Positions 1 to 12,436 are shown, counted from the stretch's first letter. The stretch is DNA of 64,000 nt from Hirudinaria manillensis (GCA_034509925.1 CM067528.1:310001-374000), one strand, 5' to 3'. Made by a program: numbers and translations. Notes: generated by a model not told the origin, from the sequence alone.

Positions 1-1004
1 GTTTGCTCTTCAGGGGCAATTTTGTTCTTGTGGGGAAGTAGGAAAACTAAACAATTTTCCCGAAATGGTGATCTCTGAAGGGGTCGCATGATTGGAACGT
101 TGTGCGGCAAGATAATGGCACTGATGGATTAACAGTCTTCCCAAGTGAATAGATCCTGCGTTGCCATGGTCACTCTCGTTTCCTAATTGTTTATAATTTT
201 TCATATTTGTTCTTTGCGATCACTTTTGCCCCTTTCTCACGACGTTTTCCGAGAAATTTCGGGATCGCCATCATGTGATTAATTTCGGTCTTGATTAATT
301 TATTTATTTTCATAGGATTTCAGTTCTCCATTAGTCAATTTTGCATAAAAGTGAAGTTCATTTCCAAATTAAATTCCATTCTATTTCTCCATTACGATTT
401 AATCTTCATCTTCAAAGACCTCGCCGTAGTAATGTTGTTGGACCCAAATCCTCCCGGGTTATTCTTGGAAAGCCCTTTGGAGTACTTTAAAAAATCCAGA
501 ATCCATCCGGAGGGGAAGAGTGGCCGGTAAATAACAGAACTCGATGCAATGTCTCTTGACACACGAAAAAACTCATCTCTTGCTACCATTTGGAACCTTT
601 GGGAACGTTGACTTTAATTGCAATTGGTCCTCTGAAGGGGCATTGAAGAGCCATTCGTGTATTTTCAGTGAAAACATGCGGAGGCGTTTCACGCTTTAAA
701 TCGTCAACATTTCAGCTTTTTATGTTTCTGCCAAAATTCCTGATAATATTCTTTAAAAATGTACTTTTTCTAACTTTAAGAAACTTTATGCTCATTTTTT
801 CGCCGGTCAGAAACATGCCAAACTTTGACTTGTTTAATTATTAATCGTTGACGTTGACTTTGGTGATGGTTTTCTCGTGAAAATTCATTTGAATTTTAAA
901 ACCAAATTTAAGAATTTACTAAGTCCGAAAATTGATCCAATGGCAATCGATAATTATCCAGCCATCTATCGAACCACGGCATCTTTTCCAAAAAAAAAAA
1001 AATT
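1..1004. other. Gene-free stretch at left edge
   Basis: AT-rich sequence with only short open frames of unremarkable composition. I see no recognisable exon, repeat array or RNA gene here. It lies beyond the stop codon of the minus-strand GPCR, so part may be that gene's 3' untranslated region. Confidence 0.5.
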
Positions 1005-4000
1005 TCAGATGATCTGAGGAGCAGCCTTCTTCTGTTGAGGTGAAGAACCAAAGGAAGTGGAGGATAAAACTGGAAATCTAATAGGACAAACCTTCTTCAA
1101 AAAGCTCCTAAATCGTCTCCCGAAGGTGACGTAGATGAGAAAATTGAGAGTTGACTTGAGAACCATGGTCATTTCGCTGGCTAGAGTCAGGCCGGCCAGC
1201 CTCTCGCCGTTTAATAGCCGGAAGCCGAAGTTCCTTTGACAGAAGGTCATGAACCTTATAATCAACTCTAGCGACTCGCAGGCGACGAAGACGGCCACGA
1301 CGACAACGAGTACCACAGTGGCGTTCAACTCGCTCCCTGTGAGTCTAACGGCCGGTCTCACAGTCGAAACGGGCGGATGCTTGTTGCCTCTGAAGGGAAT
1401 CCACACGGTAACTGGTCGGCACGACTCGCAGTTTTGACGTTCCTCGTCCTCCTTCTTGACGCTGAACGTCACCTGACGCCGGAAGTCACTTCGAGCGACG
1501 TCGGCGCGATTCTCCGATCTCGGATTTACGAGCGCCTCCTTGCGTCGCTTGCCGCCGCGATTTCCGTGGTAACAGTGGCATTGCTGGTGATGGAGGTGAG
1601 GGTTCTTTTGGTTCAAAGAGTGCTGTTGGAACTGTTGGAGGTAATTGTGGTTGTGACTGTACAGCAACGAACTGCAGCTACAAGCGGCTCTCTTCTCCTT
1701 GCGTCTCTCCTGACTGGGCAGCGCCCTCTGCCAGACGGAAAACCTGCGCCCGTTCAAGGGCGTGGCCGGGATGGCGCCGTCGTGGCCGCCATCGTGGTCG
1801 TCGTCGTCGTCGTCTTCGTTGGATGTTTTTTTGGCGTCGTCGACATAGCAACGGTCGCCATGGTTACGAACGTTTCCGTCGATTTTGTAGCTTTTGTTGT
1901 TGTTTGCGAATTTGAACGAGGCATAGTAGCACTGGTGATAACGCTGGATCCTCGACTTTCTGCGGACAAATTGATGATGATGATGATGATGATGGCGATG
2001 ACGACGACGATGGTGATAACGATTATGATGGCAGTGATGGAAACGAGTCACCTTCGGAAATTATCGCTCAACCGAGCGTGATGCAAAATGAAGCTCCTTC
2101 GAAGGTGTCTACGATGATGATGATGATGATGACGATGACGATGATGATGATGATTATGACGATGGTCTCGACGTTTACTCTTACGATTAAACATCCAGCT
2201 AATTCACGTTTCCTCTTACCTTATGGCATGGACCAAGTAGAGATTAATACAGGTAATCAATAAGACTGGGAGAACGTAGAGAAATGCCAGGTACATTCCG
2301 TCCAGGTAGACGTTGTGATAAATAGGACCGCTGAAGGCCAGTCTGTAAGTCATTATTGTCCTTCTTAGACACATCTTGACGGCTGGAATTTCCGAAGTCG
2401 TTATTCTTTCGCTTTCGCTTCTCTTCGACGCGTCAGAGATTCGTCGATCCGTGACAGATGACGTAGAGATCTTTGAGGTGACAAAGTCGAACACATCGTG
2501 CGTTCCAATGACGTCAGATATGGTGACGTCATCTTCGTCTTGAAAAAAAAATCTTGAATAAGGAAGTTTTGGTCCCTCTTCTGTTTCCCTACTGTTGTTG
2601 TTGTTGTTGATGTTATTCTGCTGCGATTTGTTGTTGTGGTTGTTGTGCAAGTTCCAGTCGATGCCGACGCTGCAATCATCGTTGTTCTCCTCGACGATGG
2701 CGCTGAGATTGAATTCGAAGTTTTTCATCTCCAAACAGGCACCGATCCAATCGGCCTCTTGCGCATCTCCATCGGACGTTACACGTTTGACCGTCGTGGC
2801 ATTCGATCCAGGCAAAAGTCGAGTCGAGCGGGCTTCGGCGAAGCAGGGTAGGTTGAGCTGGAAAACCTTGCTGTCCAGGAACCGAGGAGCGTTGTACAAG
2901 AGGGCCAGCAGGCAGACCAGTAGGGCGTATCTCTTTCTGGTGACGGCGTTGAATCGTCTAAGAGCGCTCTGCGGGAATCGAACCCAGGCGAAGCGATCGA
3001 TGGCCACCAATACTGTCATCCATATCGTCACAGTCTGAGTTGTTTTCAGGCAGGGAAAGATGACGGGCTGTCGATGAATGAATGAATGAACGAACGAATG
3101 AATAAGTGAGCGTGTGTGAATGAATGAATGAACGAATGAATAAGTGAGCGTGTGTGAATGAAGGAATGAACGAAATCGTCTTACGTATTTTTAGGCCTTG
3201 GCGACCAATACAAAAATATTTATAAAAAAGTTAATAATTAATTTTACTTGACGACACGGACGGGAATTATATTTTAGAATATTCCTTTAATCTTATGAAA
3301 AAAATACACCTACAGATGTCGCTTTTAACGCCAACGAAAAGAAAAACTGAAACTTAACGACATTGAGATTAAGAAGAGTTTTTGTATAAATAAAGATTTA
3401 AGGACATTTTTATAATTTATCATTCTTCTTTCATTCTTCTTTCATTCGTTCATTTTCTTAAGCGGACTGACATAGACTGCCAAGGAATGAATTAATTTTG
3501 CCTATTTTTAAATGTATAATTTATTTTGTAATACTGCACAAGCTGCCACCTATCGGCGATTTTGTATGCTTTCAAGTAAATCTGTTCGGGTCGTAAAGAT
3601 TAATCTTGATAAAATAAGACGGATTGCTGGACGAAGAATAAAGGAGATGCATTGATTTGTCGCATTTCCATTAGTATGTGAACTGCAAGGAGTAAAAATA
3701 GAAGGCTATTCTTGAAATAAACATTAAATAGCATTATTATCCTTTAAATATTTTAAACAAATGTTTGAACAATGCCTTTAATGGAAAAATTTGACGGAAG
3801 TCAATTGTTACTTTAATCGTTGGATGCAATTTAACTTTTCAAAAAATATTTACATGACAACGTGGCAGACTTGTTGAAGATAATTCTCGCAAAAAATCAT
3901 GAAACAATTTTAAAAAAAAAAACGGACTCAAAAAAACAAACGTTGGGGCACAATTGTACAACCCCGTACACCCTTGGACATCCAAGGGTTAAAGCCTGCC

Positions 4001-5039
4001 TGAAATAGATGAAATTCAACAGTATCATCACCAACACCATCATCGTCGTCGTCGTCATCATCACCAAGAACGACAACACGATCTGGAAGTCGGAAAACCT
4101 CCAGCGAAAATATCAGCCATCGTTTGTTTTTGTTTCTGAAAAGATCTAAAAATAGTTCCACGCAAATAACACCCTCCTAATGAATAATTAATCACGCGTG
4201 GGCGTTCGCAATAACATCTCTCTGTCGACATCTATCGAACATCAATTAACTGCTCAACGATTTTCAAAGCAAAATTTTGAAAGTTTTTAAAAGTTAATCT
4301 TTCAAATTACGATAGGAAATTATTCGAAAAAGTCGAATATGAATTAAAAAAATTTTTTTAATTCACACCCGACGTTCCATACGATGTTCTATTTCCACGG
4401 TCGTAGCCCAACTTGTTAACCATTTGTTGCACCGTCCCTCTGCTTCTCCATCCATCCATTCATCCATCCGTCCATCCATCCATCCATCCATCCATTCATC
4501 CATCCGTCCGTCCGCCGTCCGTTCGTTCATTAGTCAGAGTAGGGAAAGAAAAGTTTTCCATCCATTACGTTGGAGAAGAAGAAGAAGAAAAAGAGGAAGA
4601 GGAGGAAGAGGAGGAAGAGGAGGAAGAGGTTAGCATGCAAATTCAATACGACGTACTTGCTTCCAATGACCTTGACTCGGTAATGTCACTTGACAATCGC
4701 GGCAGCCCCTGAATCCAGCCTCACCGACCAAACTCAATCGACCGACCGACCGACCGACCTCCAAAAATCACGCACCTGCATTCGCACGTAGATGGGGCTA
4801 CTTCTGTCTCCACCCTGTCCCTCCGTCTCTGGATCGACCATCGGCAGCAGGTACTTGGCCGGGTATCGAAGGATGGCGAATAGGAGGTAAAAGAGGTCAG
4901 CCACTGCCAGAACTCTGAGCAGAAAGAGGGACTCTCTCCTCTGACGATCTCTCTTCAGGACCACCACTGAGAGGACGTTGCCGAAAGCACCTGCAGCTAT
5001 TAGGATTCCGATGACGTACAGTTCGATTATGAGGGCATT
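1005..5039 (-). CDS. Peptide GPCR, FMRFamide-receptor-like (5' end unresolved)
   Basis: Class A (rhodopsin-like) receptor for a neuropeptide, acting at the plasma membrane through G proteins. Three exons are visible. About 5039-4776 carries TM1 and TM2 ([20 protein letters not shown], then [20 protein letters not shown]). 3034-2220 carries TM3 ending in an IDRF (DRY-type) motif, TM4 and TM5. About 2051-1005 carries a very long third intracellular loop, TM6, and TM7 with NFLIY in place of NPxxY. The splice CGAATGCAG|gtgcgt to ctcag|ACTGTGACG gives a continuous TM3. The TM2 motif and the spacing resemble the invertebrate FMRFamide-receptor family. Oddities: the second extracellular loop is unusually long and Asn-rich, and the third cytoplasmic loop has His and Asp runs made by CAT/GAT repeats. 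The acceptor of the last exon and the N-terminus are unresolved; a Ser run encoded by 5060-5130 may be intronic. Family call firm, ligand inferred. Confidence 0.8.
1960..2165. repeat. GAT/GAC-type trinucleotide microsatellites
   Basis: Two imperfect (GATGAT/GACGAT) runs at about 1973-2033 and 2112-2163. The first lies inside the third-loop coding exon of the GPCR, where it encodes a His run on the minus strand. The second lies in the adjoining intron. Confidence 0.85.
3068..3175. repeat. GAAT-based tandem repeat with duplicated segment
   Basis: Imperfect GAATGAAC tetramer array in which a segment of about 53 bp ending in AAGTGAGCGTGTGTGAAT is repeated. It sits in the intron between GPCR exons. 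Confidence 0.7.
4436..4632. repeat. CCAT tetramer and GAA/GGA purine microsatellites
   Basis: (CCAT)n from about 4447 to 4505, followed by a purine-only (GAAGAA/GAGGAA) run at about 4573-4629. Both lie within the GPCR intron region. Confidence 0.85.
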
Positions 5040-5055
5040 CTGCAACCATCCAAAC

Positions 5056-5132
5056 GATGATGATGATGATGACGATGACGATGATGATGATGACGATGAT
5101 GATGATGATGATGATGACGATGACGATGACGG
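5056..5132. repeat. (GAT)n/(GAC)n microsatellite
   Basis: About 75 bp of GAT/GAC triplets immediately upstream, on the minus strand, of the likely acceptor of the GPCR TM1 exon. Read on the minus strand it would encode a serine run, but it may simply be the end of an intron. Confidence 0.85.
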
Positions 5133-5682
5133 AGTAAATGGGGATGAAACCATAAGAATAAGGTGTTCAGAAAATTGTCCATTTCTGCTTGAAATGGTAA
5201 TGATCATTAACATTTGCGAAGAACTTGAAAAATGTCTGAATTCGTGAATTTCTAATTGACTGAATTTCATCTTCAATATTCGTTCATTTTGTTCTTGGAA
5301 ACGCGCAGAAATCGTTCGAAAACGAAGATAAAACATCGGTTAAAAGTTTAGAACAAATGACAGACTTCTCATGAATACCAACCGAGGTGCCTGAAACCTC
5401 ACCTGTACGGAATGTTACAGTCTTTGAAAAAAAGACTTCCAGGACAAGAAAATGATTTACGTTTGTTTTTCATTTATCGCTTTATTTATTTGTGATTTTG
5501 CGAATAAAATCCTTAATAAATTCTTAAAAGTTTCAACATCTTTTTTCAATTGACAATTGACGTCAGTCAATATTGACGTTGCCATATCAACCACGACCTT
5601 CGAGCAAAAAAGGAATAAAATGAATTCCTCGTGGAGATTCAAACGTACAAAAATGTACAGTTTCTCGATTGCAAAAAATGGA

Positions 5683-5835
5683 TGATTTATTTTTATTATT
5701 TTATTTATTATGGTTATTTATTATTTATTATTTTTTATGGTTAGGTTAGGATAATTAATTAATTAACTATTAATAATTAACTATTAATTTATTTATTTAT
5801 TAAATTATTTATTTATTTATTTATTTATTTTTAGG
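5683..5835. repeat. AT-rich TTTATTTATTTA low-complexity tract
   Basis: Near-pure A/T sequence with ATTT periodicity, ending where the composite satellite begins at about 5836. Confidence 0.7.
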
Positions 5836-8800
5836 GTTAGGTGAAAAAGGTGAAAAATGGTGAAAATATGGTGATGGTAAAAAATGGTGAAAATATGGTG
5901 ATGGAGATAACCACTAAACCTAACCTTAACCCTAACACTAACCCTAACCCTAAACCTAACAATGAACCATAACACTGACCTTAACGCTAAACCTAACAGT
6001 AACCCATAGTGATCGATTGAACAAATTGATGGAAAATATGGTAATGGTGGAAAATGGTGAAAATATGGTGATGGTGGAAAATGGTTAAAATATGGTGAAA
6101 ATATGGTGATGGTGGGAAATGGTGAACATATGGTGATGGTGAAAAATGGTTAAAATATGGTGATGGTGGAAAATGGTAAAAATGGTGAAAATATGGTGAT
6201 GGTGGAAAATGGTGAAAATATGGTAATGGTGGAAAATGGTGAAAAATGGTGAAAATATGGTGATGGTGGAAAATGGTAAAAATATGGTGATGGTGAAAAA
6301 TGGTGAAAATATGGTAATGGTGAAAAAATGGTGAAAAAATGGTGATGGTGATAACCACTAATCCTAACCCTAACCCTAACCCGAACCCAAACAGTAACCC
6401 AAACCCTAACCCTAACACTCAACTTAACACTAACCCTAACCCTAACATTAACCCTAAGCCTAACCCTATCAGTAACCCTAACCCAAACACTTAACGTAAC
6501 ACTAACCCTAACCCTAACACTGACCTTAATACTAACCCTAACCCTAACACTGAACGTAACACAAACCCTAACCCTAACCCTAACCCTAACCCTAACCTTA
6601 ACACTGAACTTAACACTAACCCTATCCAAATCAGTAACCCTAACCCTAACACTGAACGTAACACTAACCCTAACCCTAACCCTAACCCTAACCCTAACCT
6701 TAACACTGAACTTAACACTAACCCTATCCAAATCAGTAACCCTAACCCTAACACTGAACGTAACACAAACCCTAACCCTAACCCTAACCCTAACCCTAAC
6801 CTTAACACTGAACTTAACACTAACCCTATCCAAATCAGTAACCCTAACCCTAACACTGAACGTAACACTAACCCTAACCCTAACCCTAACACTAAACTTA
6901 ACACTAACACTAACCCTAAACCCTAACACTGACATTAACGCTAAACCTAACAGTAACCCATAGTGATCGATTGAACAAATTGATGGAAAATATGGTGATG
7001 GTGGAAAATGGTGGAAATATGGTGATGGTGGAAAATGGAGAAAATATGGTGATGGTGGAAAATGGTGAAAAATGGTGAAAATATGGTGATGGTGGAAAAT
7101 GGTGAAAATATGGTGATGGTAAAAATGGTGAAAAATGGTGAAAATATGGTGATGGTAAAAATGGTGAAAAATGGTGAAAATATGGTGATGGTGGAAAATG
7201 GTGAAAATGGTGAAAAATGGTGAAAATATGGTGATGGTGGAAAATGGTGAAAATATGGTGATGGTGAAAAATGGTGAAAATATGGTGATGGTGAAAAATG
7301 GTGAAAATGGTGGAAAATGGTGAAAAATGGTGGAAAATGGTGAAAATATGGTGATGGTGAAAACGGTGAAAATATGGTGATGGTGAAAAATGGTGAAAAT
7401 GGTGGAAAATGGTGATGGTGAAAATATGGTGATGGTGAAAAATGGTGAAAATACGGTGATGGTGAAAAATGGTGAAAATATGGTGATGGTGAAAAATGGT
7501 GAAAATATGGTGATGGTGGAAAATGGTGAAAATATGGTGATGGTGGAAAATGGTGAAAATATGGTGATGGTGGAAAATGGTGAAAAATGGTGAAAATATG
7601 GTGATGGTGAAAAAATGGTGAAAAATGGTGAAAATATGGTGATGGTGAGAAATGGTGAAAATATGGTGATGGTGGAAAATGGTGATAAATGGTGAAAATA
7701 TGGTGATGGTGGAAAATAGTGAAAAATGGTGAAAAATGGTGAAAATATGGTGATGGTGAGAAATGGTGAAAATATGGTGATGGTGGAAAATGGTGAAAAT
7801 ATGGTGATGGTGGAAAATGGTGAAAATATGGTGATGGTAAAAATGGTGAAAAATGGTGAAAATATGGTGATGGTAAAAATGGTGAAAATGGTGAAAAATG
7901 GTGAAAATATGGTGATGGTGGAAAATGGTGAAAATATGGTGATGGTGAAAAATGGTGAAAATATGGTGATGGTGGAAAATGGTGAAAATATGGTGATGGT
8001 GGAAAATGGTGAAAATATGGTGATGGTGGAAAATGGTGAAAATATGGTGATGGTGAAAAATGGTGAAAATATGGTGATGGTGAAAAAATGGTGAAAAATT
8101 GTGAAAATATGGTGATGGTGAAAAAATGGTGAAAATATGGTGATGGTGGAAAATGGTGAAAATGGTGGAAAATGGTGAAAACATGGTGATGGTGGAAAAT
8201 GGTGAAAATATGGTGATGGTGGAAAATGGTGAAAAATGGTGAAAATATGGTGATGGTAAAAATGGTGAAAAATGGTGAAAATATGGTGATGGTGGAAAAT
8301 GGTGAAAATGGTGGAAAATGGTGAAAATATGGTGATGGTGGAAAATGGTGAAAATATGGTGATGGTGAAAAATGGTGAAAATATGGTGATGGTGGAAAAT
8401 GGTGAAAATATGGTGATGGTGAAAAATGGTGAAAATATGGTGATGGTGAAAAATGGTGAAAATATGGTGATGGTGGAAAATGGTGAAAATATGGTGATGG
8501 TGAAAAATGGTGAAAATATGGTGATGGTGAAAAATGGTGAAAATATGGTGATGGTGGAAAATGGTGAAAATATGGTGATGGTGAAAAATGGTGAAAATAT
8601 GGTGATGGTGGAAAATGGTGAAAATATGGTGATGGTGAAAAATGGTGAAAATATGGTGATGGTGATAACCACTAATCCTAACCCGAACCCAAACAGTAAC
8701 CCTAACCCTAACACTGACCTTGACATTAACCCTAACCCTAACAGTAACCCTAAGCCTAACCCTAACCCTATCAATAACCCTAACCCAAACACTGAACGTA

Positions 8801-9415
8801 ACACAAACCCTAACCCTAACACTGAACTTAACACTAACCCTAACTATATCAGTAACCCTAACCCTAACACTGAACGTAACACTAACCCTAACCCTAACCC
8901 TAACACTGAACTTAACACTAACCCTAACCATATCAGTAACCCTAACCCTAACACTGAACGTAACACTAAACCTAACCCTAACCCTAACCCTATCAGTAAC
9001 CCTAACACTGAACTTAACACTAACCCTAACCATATCAGTAACCCTAACCCTAACACTGAACGTAACACTAACCCTAACCCTAACCCTAACACTAAACTTA
9101 ACAATAACCCCAACCCCAACACTGACCTTGACATTAACCCTAACACTAACCCTAACCCTAACACTGACTTTAACACTAACCCTAACAGTAACCCTAACCC
9201 TAACATTGAACGTAACACTAACCCTAACCCTAACACTGAACGTAACCCTAACCCTAACACTGACCTTAACACTAACCCTAACAGTAACCCTAACCCTAAC
9301 CCTAACACTGACCTTAACGCTAAACCTAACAGTAACCCATAGTGATCGATTGATCAAATTGATGGAAAATATGGTGATGGTGAAATATGGTGAAAATGTT
9401 GTGAAAATATGGTGG
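5836..9415. repeat. Composite satellite: 27-bp minisatellite alternating with telomere-like hexamers
   Basis: Seven alternating blocks. Minisatellite blocks (about 5836-5907, 6009-6350, 6966-8667, 9346-9415) are built from a 27-bp unit close to GGTGAAAATATGGTGATGG plus TGGAAAAT, with many deletion variants. Telomere-like blocks (about 5908-6008, 6351-6965, 8668-9345) are degenerate CCCTAA hexamers. Block joins are conserved. Minisatellite passes into hexamers through GGTGATGGTGATAACCACTA at two joins, with a diverged version at about 5898. Hexamers pass into minisatellite through AACCCATAGTGATCGATTGA at all three. Because 27 and 6 are multiples of three and most units lack stops, long open frames appear on both strands; these are artefacts of periodicity. 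Confidence 0.93.
6602..6907. repeat. 102-bp higher-order unit of telomere-like hexamers
   Basis: The segment beginning CACTGAACTTAACACTAACC recurs at 6602, 6704 and 6806, an exact 102-bp spacing (17 hexamers). Variant hexamers keep the register and mostly end in TAA or TGA. A related unit recurs at 8820, 8904 and 9006, with spacings of 84 and 102 bp. Confidence 0.85.
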
Positions 9416-10307
9416 TTATTATTATTATTATTATTATTATTTTATTTATTTTTTTATTTTTTTTTATCTCAGCACTTCTCAGCCATGGAGTGCAGCAGCA
9501 CACACAACCAAAGTGGAGAACATTCCAACGACGAATGCGCTATTGATAATAAGTATGGTGGTGGCGATGATAATGATGATGACTCTATAATTCATATCCC
9601 CAAATGGAATTAATGTTACAAATCATTTAATACAATTGAGTCGTAAAGCATCCACTCATTCATTCATTCATTCATCCATCCATCCATCCATCAAAATCTT
9701 CAGATTCCACTCGGAAATGTCAAAGAGCTATTGTTGTTTTCAATCTTTACATTCAAAGACGAACATCAATTGAATATGTACTGCATAATAATGCATATTC
9801 AAACATTATGCACTGCATATTATGCTTACGACGACGATGATGATGATGATGATGAGGAGGAGGAGGAGGAGGAGGGCCAATAATAATGACTTTCAGGTAA
9901 AAGAAACCTTGAGAGTGGAACGCGAACGAACATTCGTCATTTACGTGTTTGCATCGAAAGAACATGATTTTCAATTAACTTATTTTTGTTCATAAATTTC
10001 AATCATTTAATCAGTAATTCAATCAGTTGATGCTGGAGCGTGTAACGCGCTTTTCTCGTATGACGTCATCAATATGGAGGGCAACCGAAACTTTGTGCGG
10101 AGAATTATTTATGAAGGCAAAACAGGCACTCATTTGAACATAATTTCATCCATATTTGTAAATGTGAATAAATTATTTCTCGCAATTAATTTCTTATGAT
10201 TTTATTAATAATTTGTAAATTTTCCTTGCAGTCAAATGGAAATATTTTCACAATAGTAAAACACCAATAAATATCAGCTTTAATTTCGCTTGAAATTCCA
10301 CCATCAT
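9416..10307. other. Gene-free stretch with simple repeats
   Basis: Holds an (ATT)n tract at 9415-9440, CATT/CATC tetramers at 9655-9690 and a GAT/GAG microsatellite at 9832-9875. No exon is recognisable. The part just left of 10308 is probably the 3' untranslated region of the minus-strand gene that ends there. Confidence 0.6.
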
Positions 10308-10664
10308 TCACTTCTTGAACGTAAACAATCCATCGAAAGCCAAATCAAAACTTGCCACCTTCTTCCAAAATTCCTGATCAAATCTCTCGCTTTGGGCGCC
10401 TCCCGATTTGACGCTGAAAATCATCTTCTGACTGGCTTGCGGACTCGTCGTCTTCAGAATCAAAAACGGCGAATCGAGGGTCACGGAATGGTCCAGCAGG
10501 GCCAATAACCCTCTATGGCTGTCCCTACGGACACCCTTTGGTGGATCGTTGCAGTTTCTTGCCGAGAGGCAGTCGTCAGGAGTTAAGGAGACGACAGCAT
10601 TGGCCTGTCTGATCTCTTCGGGGTAAGGTTCCAGGAAAAAACCCGGCCAGGTCGTTAGCATGGT
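10308..10664 (-). CDS. Terminal exon of an unrecognised gene
   Basis: An open frame of about 118 codons runs from a good acceptor (cccgcttgtgcag|ACCATG) to a stop at 10308. The translation starts TMLTTWPGFFLEPYPEEIRQ, contains DDCLSARNCNDPP, and ends in LAFDGLFTFKK. Base composition is clearly more GC-rich than the flanks, as in the other exons of this window. No signal peptide or transmembrane segment is present in this exon. Upstream exons on the minus strand were sought between 10.7 and 11.7 kb and not found with confidence. I do not recognise the family. Confidence 0.5.
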   Translation of the reverse strand, partial: TMLTTWPGFFLEPYPEEIRQANAVVSLTPDDCLSARNCNDPPKGVRRDSHRGLLALLDHSVTLDSPFLILKTTSPQASQKMIFSVKSGGAQSERFDQEFWKKVASFDLAFDGLFTFKK

Positions 10665-12436
10665 CTGCACAAGCGGGTGGAAAAGAGAAATTGAAAAGGC
10701 TTTCGTGGCGATCGATAGTCGATTTGAATCTCAGAGGAATTCAGTTTTCAGAACTTTCAGTTTTTTTTTTCGCTATTCTGTCGTCAACAGCCTTGCTTTG
10801 AATGCCTCATTCGACTTACCTTTGCTAAGCAGGAAAATGTTTTAATTGCTGTTTCTTTTTCTAAGCTTGTAAACTTATCGGTAAGTGTCTTGTATCTTCG
10901 TGTTGAAGAAACATTGAAACATTCACGAAAGCATTGGATTGGACCCAACAACCACTCTCGTTCAGATGACGAATCACTTCGGACCTCCAAAGACCTAAAT
11001 AACTAGTTTCTCCTCTTTTTTTTGTTCAAGAAAATCCACAGAATTTTCATTTTAGTTTGTTGTCGCCAAAATGGAAGATCCGTGACGCTGACGTGAAAAT
11101 GTCAGAAATGTTCTCGTGGCAAAATAAAGTTAAATCTACGATTTCACGAGAAAACCGTTTCGATTTCTGTATATTTTTTAAAAACTAATTGCAGTTAATT
11201 GATTGTCACATTCACGTGAGACGTTCGTGTTGCTTCAACAGTCACGAATAGCTTTAATTTATCGGCATCGTTCGCAAAACCTTGGAATTTATTCAACCGA
11301 GCCTCCAAAATTACAGAATCGGATTGTGGAGAACTCACTTTAGCTGCGCGTCGATACAAAGCGAGGTGAGGCCTTCGGGTTATATGGAGTTGTAATCTTC
11401 CGCGTCATTTCCGTCCGGATCTATATGACGTGCATCCAACCCATTCCACAATATCGGGGGAAAAGGGATCTTTTCATCACGGTTTATGATTCGTGTTGTT
11501 GCGAGTTTCGTTTCAGATTGTTGGACTGTAGATATTGCATTTAATATTACATGTCTTGAGCAGCTTCTATGCCTTTTACGCATTGCGAGAGAAATTATTT
11601 TTAATTTCACAAGTACACTGTTTCTAGAAGTAATCATGACTTTTCGTAAGATAAGCATCAAAGACAGGCCCTAATATTTTTTATTCAATGGATTTTCTTT
11701 CAATTAATTTCCTTAATCGTTCAACGTCAAGAAATTTGCCTTCAAAATAATTCAAACGTCCAAGACAAAACACTCACCGCGCTCTGATGGGCCGAAAAAG
11801 TAAACACCCAAGAATTAAAAATAAGAAACTGTCGTGCGTCTGTTTTTCATCTGGAGCAGGATCGAGAAACAGAGACGAAATAAAAATTATTTTGGTGCGG
11901 AAAACGCACATACATCTGGTGGAGATTTTTACGCATCGATTATCGATTTAACCATACTTTATCTTGCTCCCACAATTTCGCCTTTCGATCGATAGGAGAA
12001 TGTCTTTTAGAATCTTTGTCAGTTTTTTACCGGACATGTGCCGTAAATGTCATAAATTTTGACGCGTGCCACTCCCAAAAGGCCAATAAGAATGAAACAC
12101 TCAGAAAGAAAGTAATTCAATTATCTGCAAACAGCTGAAACTAACAACCTCCAAATTGATATCAATACCATCGAAACCTGCAACGGTAATCATGCTTTGA
12201 TAAACATTACAAAGAAGACAAAACTTATAAAAACGCACGTTTGGATTTAATCGAAAATATGTCAGACCGGTACGACGCGTAAGCATTTGATCGAAAATTT
12301 AGTAACAATCGTGACGTGCTTATTTAGACACTTTAGAATCACGTACGGATTTCATAATAATTATTCGGAAACCCACGACAAAAAATTAAGTCTCGTCGGT
12401 CCGGAGAGAGAGGAGATAGATGCGTTACGAATTCCA
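10665..12436. other. No gene identified
   Basis: Ordinary AT-rich DNA. It may contain introns or upstream exons of the gene ending at 10308, but no splice-bounded frame stands out on either strand. Confidence 0.4.

Noticed and set aside
2960-2990. tRNA-like T-arm (GGGTTCGATTCCC on the minus strand)
   Set aside because: It lies in the GPCR coding exon just after the IDRF motif and has no matching acceptor, D or anticodon arms around it. It is a chance match in FAWVRFP codons.
4424-4712. Open frames with SIHPS repeats followed by a Glu or Arg-Gly run
   Set aside because: Produced by the CCAT and GAGGAA microsatellites inside the GPCR intron.
6150-8834. 894-codon minus-strand open frame, with related 813- and 347-codon frames
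   Set aside because: Entirely composed of the 27-bp and 6-bp repeats. The translation is endlessly repeated TITIFSPF or RVRVSV words, and several frames are open at once, as expected from period-three repeats without stops.
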